Positions 6,827 to 14,168 of a DNA stretch of 15,604 nt are shown here, piece after piece. The first letter of the stretch is position 1. The number at the start of each line of letters is the position of its first letter. The stretch comes from Nitrospinota bacterium. GTDB lineage: Bacteria > Nitrospinota > Nitrospinia > Nitrospinales > VA-1. The notes beneath the pieces were generated by a model that worked only from the letters and a program-made list of their open reading frames with translations, had not been told where the DNA came from and made no database searches. The position numbers and the translations under genes are program-made. The stretch is taken from NCBI GenBank assembly GCA_002731985.1, contig PCCT01000060.1, positions 4,526-20,129 on the forward strand, given 5' to 3'.

Positions 6827-7702
6827 ATGGAAGCTAGGACATTAAAATCCAATGAGTCAGATAGTACCGTCGCAAATATGCCAGCTGTCTCGATAGTGGT
6901 GCCCACATACAATCGTGCAGAGCGGTTGGGGGAAACCTTGCGCTCGGTTTTTAATCAGACCTGTCAGGACTTCGAACTCATCGTTGTCGATGATGGTTCG
7001 ACCGACGACACTCAGAAAGTAGTCAATTCGTTTCCTCGCGTACAATATATTTCCAAGCAGGAAAACCACGGTGTTTCCAGAGCACGTAATGAAGGGTTGG
7101 CCCTTGCCAAAGGGCGCTATATCTGTTTTCTGGATTCAGATGACTTATGGGATGAAAAGAAATTGCAGATCCAGGTGCAATGGATGGGAGATAACCCGAA
7201 CTGCCAAGTGTGTTATACCGACGAGATATGGATTCGTAAGGGTGTCAGGGTGAATCAGATGAACAAGCACCGCAAGTATTCAGGTGATATATTTCGCCAC
7301 TGTTTGCCATTGTGTATTGTGAGTCCATCTTCAGCCATGCTTCGAGCCGAACTATTTGATGAAATCGGAAACTTTGATGAATCGCTACCGGCCTGTGAAG
7401 ATTATGACTTGTGGCTGAGAATTGCAGAGAAATACCCATTTCATTTCATAGAAGAACCTCTTATTATTAAGCAGGGCGGTCATGCCGACCAGTTGTCGCG
7501 CAAGTATTGGGGCATGGACCGGTTTCGTGTCGCCGCTTTACAGAAATTGCTCGACCGCAATTCACTGAAAGGTGAGCGTCTACAGCTAACCCGCGCGACG
7601 TTGTTAGAAAAATGTTCCGTGCTGATCCAGGGTTTTGTCAAACGCGGTAAGAAAGAAGATGAACTTCACTACCGTGCCCTAGTTGAAAAATACAGTTTTT
7701 AA
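6827..7702 (+). CDS. Family 2 glycosyltransferase (GT-A fold)
   Basis: This enzyme transfers a sugar from a nucleotide-sugar donor, most likely in cell-envelope or exopolysaccharide assembly; the substrate cannot be told from the sequence. The catalytic domain starts at residue 21 with VSIVVPTYNR, then VVDDGSTD (53-60) and ARNEG (86-90). The metal-binding FLDSDD motif has its DxD at D103 and D105. CEDYDLWLR, near residue 188, supplies the usual catalytic ED acid. At 291 residues, with no membrane span, it is a single-domain soluble or peripheral enzyme. The ATG at 6827 has no ribosome site but has a well-spaced TATAAT, while the inner ATG at 6878 gives MPAVSIVV, nearer the family's usual start. 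A 50-base gap separates it from the HEAT gene. Confidence 0.88.
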   Translation: MEARTLKSNESDSTVANMPAVSIVVPTYNRAERLGETLRSVFNQTCQDFELIVVDDGSTDDTQKVVNSFPRVQYISKQENHGVSRARNEGLALAKGRYICFLDSDDLWDEKKLQIQVQWMGDNPNCQVCYTDEIWIRKGVRVNQMNKHRKYSGDIFRHCLPLCIVSPSSAMLRAELFDEIGNFDESLPACEDYDLWLRIAEKYPFHFIEEPLIIKQGGHADQLSRKYWGMDRFRVAALQKLLDRNSLKGERLQLTRATLLEKCSVLIQGFVKRGKKEDELHYRALVEKYSF

Positions 7703-7752
7703 AATTTTCAAACCGGTATCGTGTCCTTATTAAAAAATACAGTTATTATATT

Positions 7753-8901
7753 ATGAAACTTAGGTCATTCAAAAATCGTGTTCCTGTCTTCCTGAGCATA
7801 GGAATATTTTTGATTTGCTTGGCAGGTTCATTGCAGGCGAAGGAAAAACCACAAGACGCGATGGATCGTATTCGCTCATTTTCTATCATCATTCTAGAAA
7901 AAGCTTTGCAAAATGAAAATGCTTTTATCCGCAGTGCCGCCGCACGCGCCGCTGGAGAATCGGAGAATTCAGCGCTCATTCCATTGCTAAAAAAAGCGGC
8001 TCGCGATTCATACCATACGACGCGTTTGTTTGCCCTGCAGGGAATGAAGAATATTTCGGTAGATGAAGCCCGTTCCCTAGCTATCCACATGTCAAAGGAT
8101 CTTAACGTGTGGGTGCGTGGAGCCGCCATCGAAATGCTCGGAGATCTTGGGGATGGCGCATCGGGCAACATCATTCGGCCTCATCTTGAATCACCCGATC
8201 GTGCAGTGCGTTACTCAGCCGCTGGGGCGTTGTTTAAGCTGGGCGATCGAAGTGAGTTGAAAGTGCTTTTAGGCGGACTCAAAGGCGGTAACTCTACCGA
8301 CCGTTATCAGGCTATCGGGTATCTCGGCAAGATAGGCATGGAAGAGGTGGTCCCCTATTTGAAAAATTTGCTGGAAGGCGATGAAGACGAAATTGTTTTT
8401 TACACATTAAAAGCAATCGGTAAAAACGCGGATATCGACCTTCTTCCTCAATTGATACAACTTACGGAACACCAAAATCCATCACTGAGATATCAGTCGG
8501 CACTTGTGCTTGGCGAATTGAGCGGGGTCTCCGGACTGGATACGCTTCGCGCCCTGTGTAAGGATAAAGACGCGATGGTTCGTTTGTCTGCGGCTGTGGC
8601 GCTTAGCAAGAAAGGGAGCGATGACTGCCGCGAGGTGTTTTCAGACGGGATCAAAGACGCGGATTATGGAATACGCAGTACAACAGCAAGAGTGCTGGGT
8701 GACCTTGAGTTGCCAGGCAAGGAACAATTGCTTGCGGTCGCCCTTGCCGATGAAAACATTCGAGTACGCACTTCCGCTACACGGGCTGTGGGGATGATGG
8801 GAGGCGCCAAGGCGTTTCCCCTGTTGTTGAGCAAGTTGGAAGATTCTCAAGAAGTTGTACGTACCTACGCCGCCGGTAACCTCATCAAACTTATGAAGTG
8901 A
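7753..8901 (+). CDS. Exported HEAT-repeat (PBS-lyase-like repeat) protein
   Basis: A classical signal peptide opens the 382 residues: a basic MKLRSFKNR start, a hydrophobic stretch FLSIGIFLICLAG and an LQA site near residue 29. The rest is a series of about eleven helical repeats of roughly 30 residues with the HEAT/PBS-lyase pattern (for example RSAAARAAGE, VRYSAAGALFKLGD, RYQSALVLGEL, VRLSAAVALSKKG and RTSATRAVGMMG). Such solenoids bind protein partners; there are no catalytic residues. It is probably periplasmic. Its TGA at 8899-8901 shares one base with the ATG of the next gene, an oligopeptide-type permease, which suggests translational coupling and perhaps a shared role. The start lacks a ribosome site and sits in AT-rich DNA. 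Confidence 0.85.
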   Translation: MKLRSFKNRVPVFLSIGIFLICLAGSLQAKEKPQDAMDRIRSFSIIILEKALQNENAFIRSAAARAAGESENSALIPLLKKAARDSYHTTRLFALQGMKNISVDEARSLAIHMSKDLNVWVRGAAIEMLGDLGDGASGNIIRPHLESPDRAVRYSAAGALFKLGDRSELKVLLGGLKGGNSTDRYQAIGYLGKIGMEEVVPYLKNLLEGDEDEIVFYTLKAIGKNADIDLLPQLIQLTEHQNPSLRYQSALVLGELSGVSGLDTLRALCKDKDAMVRLSAAVALSKKGSDDCREVFSDGIKDADYGIRSTTARVLGDLELPGKEQLLAVALADENIRVRTSATRAVGMMGGAKAFPLLLSKLEDSQEVVRTYAAGNLIKLMK

Positions 8902-9815
8902 TGTTGAGATATTTTTTCAAGCGAGTGCTTCATGGAATTCCAGTGCTGATCGTGGTGGCGACGCTCACCTTCACCATCATGCGTCTGGTTCCGGGTGGTC
9001 CGTTTGATGAAGAAAAGAAACTCCCTCCGGAAATTCTAGCCAATATTCAGGCCAAGTATCATCTCGACCAGCCCGTTATCACCCAATATCTTCTTTACCT
9101 GAAACAACTGGCACAAGGTGACATGGGCCCTTCCTATAAATATATAGGCAGGGATGTTGCCGATATTATATCCGACACTTTTCCGGTATCCATCACCCTG
9201 GGTTTGCTGGCGATGCTTGTTGTCGTTGGAGTGGGTGTTCCCGCTGGCATGTGGTCTGCCTATCGCCAGAATTCTATGGTGGACCGGGTGTGTGTGTTTT
9301 TTGCGATGCTGGGAGTTTCTATCCCCAGTTTTGTTTTAGGAACGGTGCTGGTATGGTTGATGTCTCATAAACTGCATTGGTTTCCTCCCGCGTTGTGGGA
9401 GGGCCCACGTCATATGACTCTGCCAGCATTAGCGCTGGGGGCGCCCTTCACCGGATACATCGCGCGGCTGACCCGCTCGGCAGTCCTGGAAGTGTTGGCC
9501 TCAGACTACATCCGCACCGCCCGAGCCAAAGGACTCAGCGAATCGGTTGTTCTTTTAAAGCATGCCTTGAAGAATTCGATATACCCCATCGTATCAGTGA
9601 TAGGCCCGTTGACTGCCGGACTGGTGACCGGATCGTTTGTCATTGAATTCATATTTTCAATTCCAGGAATGGGAAGTTTTTTCATCACAGCTGTGACCAA
9701 TAGGGATTACCCACTCATCATGGGAGTGACACTGGTTTACGCCGTGTTGATTGTTCTGGCAAACATCATGGTCGATATTATTTACATGTGGCTTGATCCG
9801 AGAGTGCAAGTTTAA
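8901..9815 (+). CDS. ABC transporter permease, OppB/DppB type
   Basis: This inner-membrane subunit belongs to a peptide/nickel-type ABC importer. The 304 residues start with MLRYFFKRVLHGIPVLIVV, the usual first membrane helix of OppB/DppB. A large periplasmic loop follows, with RLVPGGPF and the GDMGPSY element, then five more hydrophobic segments. The cytoplasmic EAA loop is ARAKGLSESVVLLKHALKN (about residues 211-229), which docks the ATPase. The C-terminus (DPRVQV) matches the family. A GTG three bases earlier is in frame, but the ATG overlapping the previous stop codon is the more usual choice. The permease partner starts three bases after its stop. The substrate is unknown, and no binding protein or ATPase gene is in the window. 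Confidence 0.92.
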   Translation: MLRYFFKRVLHGIPVLIVVATLTFTIMRLVPGGPFDEEKKLPPEILANIQAKYHLDQPVITQYLLYLKQLAQGDMGPSYKYIGRDVADIISDTFPVSITLGLLAMLVVVGVGVPAGMWSAYRQNSMVDRVCVFFAMLGVSIPSFVLGTVLVWLMSHKLHWFPPALWEGPRHMTLPALALGAPFTGYIARLTRSAVLEVLASDYIRTARAKGLSESVVLLKHALKNSIYPIVSVIGPLTAGLVTGSFVIEFIFSIPGMGSFFITAVTNRDYPLIMGVTLVYAVLIVLANIMVDIIYMWLDPRVQV

Positions 9816-9818
9816 GCA

Positions 9819-10631
9819 ATGAATTTATTATCAAAGTTTAGTGGACTATTTTTGATTTTCGTTTCGTCAGCGGCTATATTCGCGCCGTGGGTGGCTCCTT
9901 ATTCGTATGAAACCCAGGATACGCTGAACACTCTGGCGGCACCGGGATTCGATCACTGGATGGGAACCGACCGATTAGGACGCGATTTATTTTCGCGCCT
10001 CATATATGGTGCGCGTGTCTCCTTATTCATTGGCGTGGCGACGACTCTGCTGGCGCTTTTAATCGGTACCATTTATGGCGCGGTGTCGGGATATGCTGGA
10101 GGAGGTGCGGATAGGGTGATGATGCGATTTGTCGATGTGGTGTTCGCGCTTCCAGACATGTTGATGATCATACTCATCACAGTTATGATGGGCCGAGGGG
10201 TGATGGGCATGTTCATTGCCCTTACACTGGTCAGTTGGGTGACCGTGGCCCGTCTGGTGCGTGGGGAAGTGTTACGCATAAAAGAGTATACCTATGTAGA
10301 AGCCGCTCATGCGCTTGGTGCAGGCGATTTGAGAATTCTCTTGCGGGAGATACTGCCTAATATTCTGGGGTTGATGATCGTCACCCTGACGTTCAGGATT
10401 CCTGTCGCAATCCTTGCAGAATCGACATTGAGTTTTATCGGGCTTGGCATTGCGCCTCCGTTCAGCAGTTGGGGAACTTTGGCTAACGAAGGGTGGAAAG
10501 CGATCAAGTTTTATCCTCACCTCATATTATTTCCATCAGTAGCGATTTTTCTAACCATACTGAGTTTCAATTTCCTGGGAGAAGGACTGCGAGACCACTT
10601 GGACCCCAAAAGTCGGACCCGGTTCGGCTAG
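9819..10631 (+). CDS. ABC transporter permease, OppC/DppC type
   Basis: This is the second membrane subunit, pairing with the preceding OppB-type protein. The first helix comes directly at the N-terminus. It is followed by HWMGTDRLGRDLFSRLIYGAR (about residues 46-66), the diagnostic loop of the OppC/DppC group. After further helices comes the EAA loop, EAAHALGAGDLRILLREILPN, then LAESTLSFIGLG and the family end DHLDPK. At 270 residues it is slightly short because the N-terminal cytoplasmic tail of many OppC proteins is missing. A three-base gap from the previous stop codon implies one transcript. No OppA, OppD or OppF gene follows; the next 200 bases are non-coding. Confidence 0.92.
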   Translation: MNLLSKFSGLFLIFVSSAAIFAPWVAPYSYETQDTLNTLAAPGFDHWMGTDRLGRDLFSRLIYGARVSLFIGVATTLLALLIGTIYGAVSGYAGGGADRVMMRFVDVVFALPDMLMIILITVMMGRGVMGMFIALTLVSWVTVARLVRGEVLRIKEYTYVEAAHALGAGDLRILLREILPNILGLMIVTLTFRIPVAILAESTLSFIGLGIAPPFSSWGTLANEGWKAIKFYPHLILFPSVAIFLTILSFNFLGEGLRDHLDPKSRTRFG

Positions 10632-10830
10632 AGTACAGGCTTGGAAAAATTTTAAAGTTTCTTCCAACAAAGCTGGGAAGGATGAGCGAGTGGAATTCTT
10701 AAGATAAGAACCCTCTCGGTAGACAGTTGTGTTTATATGGGTTTATTCGATTCGACTAAGCCATTTTGTGTTGAATTTATTAGTAACTGTATCGTAAGAA
10801 TTGAATCCTGATTTCCCCCTTTCCTGTATA

Positions 10831-11184
10831 ATGTTGCAGTGGTCGGATCAATTGCATTTACAAGTTTATTTCAACGGTTACCGTACGAGTGAAAAACAAC
10901 AGTTTTATAATGACTGGGTAAAGGATGAAAATCTGGAAGATTACTCATTTCGTTATATGCCTCAACGTTTTCGGAAGTGGTCTGAATTTACTATTGGCAA
11001 TACGGCATTAGGGGGCATCTCATTTCTTGCACTTGAGGCTATTGGGGCAACGATGGCTCTGGCTTATGGGTTCACAAACGCATTTTATGCGATTTTGTTT
11101 GCTTCGGTAATTATTTTTCTTGCAGGAATCCCTGTATATCTTCAAACGAATCTGGGCTTAATTTGTTTGATAATATTCACATAA
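10831..11184 (+). pseudogene. 5' fragment of a NCS1-like permease domain (as in hybrid permease/sensor kinases)
   Basis: The frame from the ATG at 10831 gives 117 residues. The stretch with DWVKDENLEDYSFRYMP, WSEFTIGNTALGG and ISFLALEAIGAT, then YGFTNAFYAILFA and IIFLAGIPV, resembles the first two membrane helices of the nucleobase-cation symporter (NCS1-like) sensory module found in some hybrid histidine kinases (from memory, 'R-W-S...NTALG.ISFLALEAIGG'). A full domain would carry about ten more helices. Here the reading loses similarity after GIPV and ends at a TAA just where the LLTRGAGFGY motif is expected. No continuation is found in the other frames downstream. It is probably a truncated gene. 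A TTG at 10801 would extend it by ten residues; TATAAT overlaps the ATG, perhaps by chance. Confidence 0.5.
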
Positions 11185-11413
11185 AAAAAGCGATCATCCA
11201 ATGTAGGCGAACCGCTTAAAACTTCATGTTTTTTCGGATTGGGGATGGCATGTATTTCAAGAAGTTATACATGCAGGAGGTATTTTCTTTTAACTGATTG
11301 AAAGTTGGGCTAAAATAAGTAATAAGGTTGAAGAATTGAACGACTCAGGAATCTTGGCATGCGTCAGGACGGTATTGATTTTTCAAAGCTTGAACCCTTG
11401 GAAAATTAACAAA
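11185..11413. other. Non-coding stretch after the permease fragment, with a hairpin beside AGGAGG
   Basis: No convincing gene is visible. GCATGTAT (11248-11255) and ATACATGC (11267-11274) form a perfect 8-bp stem with an 11-base loop and abut AGGAGG (11275-11280), a perfect ribosome-binding sequence. No start codon lies at the proper distance, so it is either a relic of a lost gene start or chance. On the minus strand, AAGCG/CGCTT followed by T7 (11184-11218) resembles a weak terminator. Confidence 0.35.
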
Positions 11414-11441
11414 TTGACAAGGGGGGGGGAATCGGTATAAA
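11414..11441 (+). promoter_or_regulatory. Promoter with a nine-G tract in its spacer
   Basis: TTGACA at 11414-11419 is a perfect -35 box and TATAAA at 11436-11441 a five-of-six -10 box. The spacer is 16 bases and includes an uninterrupted run of nine G (11421-11429). Transcription should start near 11448, about 44 bases before the next gene. A gain of one G would make the spacer the optimal 17 bases, so length changes in this tract could tune or switch expression. Confidence 0.6.
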
Positions 11442-11491
11442 TTGGCGCAATTTTGAAATCCCGGCTGGTTAGACTGTTATGAGATTGAGTC

Positions 11492-11782
11492 ATGAGTAGA
11501 ATCAAAGACGATTTAGTTTGCGAGATCATACGTATTTCACAAACGAACCTGTTGGGAAGAAAAAAAGCTGAATGCAATGGAAGGTCCGCTGACGATATTG
11601 TCATGGATTGGATTCGGTGTAACGCCGCCAGTTATCGCGAAGATTTTAAAGAGTGTCTAGGTTCGTATTCCGCGGCAGAACTGGGAGAGATGTTGAGTGA
11701 GTTAACTCAGTCCGAAAAAGACCTGAGTGATATTTTAAAAAACTACCCTCAACATCAGACCCAACCCAAAATTTCATACTAA
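11492..11782 (+). CDS. Hypothetical protein, 96 residues
   Basis: I do not recognise this family. The protein is small, hydrophilic and probably cytoplasmic. Helix-favouring segments such as KDDLVCEIIRISQ, AAELGEMLSELTQSEKDLSDIL and three cysteines (10, 28, 43 and possibly 55 counted in order along the chain) are visible, with no signal peptide or membrane span. The C-terminus (NYPQHQTQPK) looks unstructured. Only a weak GAG-type ribosome site precedes the ATG. It is the first gene after the G9-spacer promoter and lies 27 bases before the DUF1566 gene on the same strand, so the two probably form an operon. It is likely real because it is well placed and of ordinary composition. Confidence 0.6.
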   Translation: MSRIKDDLVCEIIRISQTNLLGRKKAECNGRSADDIVMDWIRCNAASYREDFKECLGSYSAAELGEMLSELTQSEKDLSDILKNYPQHQTQPKISY

Positions 11783-11809
11783 AAATCATATCGCTTGAGG
11801 AATTGAAGC

Positions 11810-12505
11810 ATGGCCGAAACAAAGCCCACGTCAAAAAAACCAGCTCCCGCGAAGAAGGCTGCGCCTGAACTCAAACCTTTTGTTGATAATGGTGACGGAA
11901 CCGTCACTGATCCTAATTCCGGGTTGATCTGGAAAAAGACCGATGCATGGCTTGATGCCAGAAAGTTTTATACTTGGCAGGCACACCGGGAGTATGTAGA
12001 TAAGGTTAATAAAGAAAAGTTTGCCGGTTATGACAATTGGAGGATTCCCAGTAAAGCAGAAGCGACTACGCTTGTGGATAAAACCGGGACCAAGCAATGC
12101 GAAGATAAAAACGGAACAATGTTTCCTCTCGATCCTCTTTTCGATGCTGGATGTGTTGCCAACACATGGATCAGTGAATGTTCAGATGACAAGATCATCC
12201 GCTTTGATCTGAAAATCGGTGTAGACACCCCTTATCCGGGGCAAGATGTCTGGGGGTCAATTCGTTTGGTGAGTAAGCCGGGCGAAGCGTCAGCCACGAT
12301 GGGTGCGGAACCTGTTGCGAAGCCAGCCACTGAAGTAGCAAAACCAGCCGCTCAAGCGGAAGCACCTGCTGCAAGTGCCGCACCAGCCGCGTCATCTAAA
12401 CCCGCTGGCTCTGTGCCGCGTCCTGTAAAAAGAGTGTTGTCCGACGAAGATAAAGCCGTCTTTAAAGCAAGAGCCAAGGCTTGGGCCGCCGAAAAGAAAA
12501 AGTAA
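11810..12505 (+). CDS. DUF1566 (Lcl-type) domain protein with an Ala/Pro-rich tail
   Basis: The 231 residues form three parts. Residues 1-22 are a lysine/alanine/proline-rich lead with no signal peptide. Residues 24-156 carry a DUF1566 domain. It opens with FVDNGDGTVTDPNSGLIWKK, which is the family's characteristic start, has GYDNWRIPS at 73-81 and ends in VWGSIRLVS at 148-156. Residues 160-205 are a low-complexity Ala/Pro/Lys linker, followed by a basic helix to the end. DUF1566 domains are often on surface or secreted proteins and related to C-type-lectin-like folds, so the lack of a signal peptide is odd. GAGGA about 13 bases before the ATG is a fair ribosome site. It is the second gene after the 96-residue protein; its function is unknown. 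Confidence 0.78.
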   Translation: MAETKPTSKKPAPAKKAAPELKPFVDNGDGTVTDPNSGLIWKKTDAWLDARKFYTWQAHREYVDKVNKEKFAGYDNWRIPSKAEATTLVDKTGTKQCEDKNGTMFPLDPLFDAGCVANTWISECSDDKIIRFDLKIGVDTPYPGQDVWGSIRLVSKPGEASATMGAEPVAKPATEVAKPAAQAEAPAASAAPAASSKPAGSVPRPVKRVLSDEDKAVFKARAKAWAAEKKK

Positions 12506-12564
12506 GAAATTTCCGGCAATTCCCTCCCCCGCGCAACCGTTTTATAGTTACTAGTGTGGTTTCC

Positions 12565-12865
12565 TCAGTTCCCCTCGATCATTTTTCGCGCAACCCCTTT
12601 TTTAATTATCTTAGTAGTCTCTTCAGGTTTGCGTTTCGCCATTTTCTCAACATATATTTTTGCCCACCTTGGGTTTTCCGGGCTCATTGCTACCGAATCA
12701 TGGCCTAGAAGCACAACGGTTTTTTTCGTTGGAACTCTGGGGTCAGGCAGGAGAGGTTTCGTTTTTTTTACGGGCCAGTTTTTTCTTTTTTGGCTTCGCA
12801 AAAGTAACCGAAAGCAGCAGGGCAAATCCGCAAGTGATTAGAAGAGTTATGATTACCGTTTTCAT
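12565..12865 (-). pseudogene. Small secreted protein gene split by a frameshift at A8
   Basis: An ATG at 12863-12865, five bases after the stop of the DnaJ-like gene, opens a signal peptide (MKTVIITLLIT, then CGFALLLSV and a TFA site) and a lysine-rich segment. That frame stops at 12743-12745 after 40 residues. A second frame, +1 to it, runs through VPTKKTVVLLGHDSVAMSPE and NPRWAKIYVEKMAKRKPEE to TGA at 12565-12567. Removing one A from the run of eight A (minus strand, at 12762-12769), or a +1 slip there, joins both into one protein of 99 residues. I do not recognise the mature part. The cause may be a real mutation, polymerase slippage or a sequencing error. Its place directly after the DnaJ-like gene suggests co-transcription. 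Confidence 0.5.
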
Positions 12866-12870
12866 CAGAT

Positions 12871-13794
12871 TCAAGAGTCCGTTATTACAAATTTGATAAT
12901 GAGGTCACCGCGCTTCTTCCCCCACAGGATGGCGGCCCCTTCGCCAGGGATACGTAGCTCCTCTCCTGTAAGAGTACACTCTTCTACTTCTATACTTTTT
13001 ACCGAATCGAGAGTTTGAATCTCAATGTTTCCTCCTTTTTCAGCCAGCTCCGGAGAAAGGGGAACTTCCACCCAGACATCGCTCTTTTTTCGTTTAAAGA
13101 CAGGATGAGGGATAGTGCAGACTTTCAATAATAAATCACCAGGTGGACCCTCATTGATCCCATCGCCTCCTTCGCCTGGAATACGAAGTACATATTTATC
13201 GGCAACACCGGGTGGTATCTTTACTTCCAGATTGGCTTCTCGTACAACCTGTCTTTTGCCTCCACATTCCTCGCAGGTTTTTCCATCGGATTCTCCCGTG
13301 CTCTCACAGTTTTCGCAGCGAACGTATTTTTCATAGATGTAGGGAATAGTTCCACCGAGTGCGACAGTGGCAAATTCCACATCGACCATGAACTGAAGGT
13401 CAAACCCCCGCGTAGGAGCGTTGGGATCATGAGGTTGAGGGTCTTCCGCCGCCGTTTGGCGGAACGGTCCTTCCTGTCGAGTTTGGCCTTGGGATCCTTG
13501 CTCGCCGAATCCGTACCCCCAACGGTCGTCTCCCTGAGAACCCCATCCCTGTGACGACCGTCTTCTTGAGGACCCTTTTTGTGAACGCCTGCGGTCATAC
13601 TCCTTGCGCTTTCTGGCATCGCTTAAAATACTGTAAGCTTCTGACAAGAGCTTGAACTGGCTCTCAGACTTTTTGCTTCCGTTGTTGGCATCGGGATGAA
13701 ATTTTTTAGCCCGTTCCCGGTAACTTTTTTTTATCTCCCCGGCTTGTGCGTCTTTGGCGACACCAAGAATCTTATAGTAATCCCTTTGCGGCAT
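12871..13794 (-). CDS. DnaJ-like Hsp40 co-chaperone with a half zinc finger
   Basis: This co-chaperone would stimulate Hsp70 (DnaK) and hold unfolded substrates. The 307 residues comprise a J domain (about 4-67, HPD at 33-35), a Ser/Arg/Gly/Gln-rich linker (70-125), a first beta-barrel domain interrupted by a zinc motif, and a C-terminal substrate-binding domain (GEGGDGINEGPPGDLLL, then FKRKKSDVWVEVPLSPELA). Canonical DnaJ carries four CxxCxGxG motifs. Here there are only two CxxC pairs, CENC (160-163) and CEEC (174-177), enough for one zinc site. It is therefore neither a standard type I DnaJ nor a zinc-free CbpA, and it is probably a secondary co-chaperone. AAGGAAG about four bases before the ATG is a good ribosome site. 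No dnaK or grpE is nearby. Confidence 0.88.
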   Translation of the reverse strand: MPQRDYYKILGVAKDAQAGEIKKSYRERAKKFHPDANNGSKKSESQFKLLSEAYSILSDARKRKEYDRRRSQKGSSRRRSSQGWGSQGDDRWGYGFGEQGSQGQTRQEGPFRQTAAEDPQPHDPNAPTRGFDLQFMVDVEFATVALGGTIPYIYEKYVRCENCESTGESDGKTCEECGGKRQVVREANLEVKIPPGVADKYVLRIPGEGGDGINEGPPGDLLLKVCTIPHPVFKRKKSDVWVEVPLSPELAEKGGNIEIQTLDSVKSIEVEECTLTGEELRIPGEGAAILWGKKRGDLIIKFVITDS

Positions 13795-13852
13795 GACTTC
13801 CTTATAAGGGTTATTAACGTATTATGTGAAAGTTGGAAATAACTTGTTTATT

Positions 13853-14089
13853 TTATAGGGATTCTGGCGCAAGTTCAACTTCCTGAGCTGACTGGGAACT
13901 AATAGAGCGCACGATGTTGTCGCGGGTAGACCTGCTTTTGAAAGAATAAAACTGGTCTTTCAAGGTGATCATGCAGGTATTCGCAAAAGGAGTGGCGTCT
14001 GGATCGTCACTGTCGATTCGAATTTTATCAGAACTTTTCTTTTCAATTCGGGTGATGGTTGATCCATAGAAAACTCTGCTGGAAAACAA
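13853..14089 (-). CDS. Small uncertain reading frame upstream of the DnaJ-like gene (possible PilZ-like or secreted tail, unrecognised)
   Basis: With a TTG start this gives 78 residues, but the same frame is open to a stop at 14186-14188 and the upstream part (GPGLAPSFVDTGYLRVCHAEL, then VFEGLFSSRVFYGSTI) has a protein-like composition with no start codon. The remaining sequence is mixed polar, with ITLKDQFYSF and VRSISSQSAQEVELAPES. I do not recognise it and assign no function; the resemblance to a PilZ-type ending is too thin to claim. It most likely forms the C-terminal part of a gene whose N-terminal part is the 46-residue frame at 14169-14309, separated by a frameshift. It ends 58 bases before the DnaJ-like gene. 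Confidence 0.35.
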   Translation of the reverse strand: MFSSRVFYGSTITRIEKKSSDKIRIDSDDPDATPFANTCMITLKDQFYSFKSRSTRDNIVRSISSQSAQEVELAPESL

Positions 14090-14168
14090 TCCCTCGAAAA
14101 CTAACTCAGCATGGCAGACTCTAAGATATCCCGTATCAACAAATGAAGGCGCCAGACCCGGGCCAAAT

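Noticed and set aside
10801..10830. TTG start extending the permease fragment by ten residues
   Set aside because: No ribosome site precedes it and the similarity begins after the ATG at 10831.
12554..12896. Phe-rich plus-strand frames (95 and 78 residues) between the DUF1566 and DnaJ-like genes
   Set aside because: Their composition mirrors the Lys-rich secreted gene on the opposite strand, so they are shadows.
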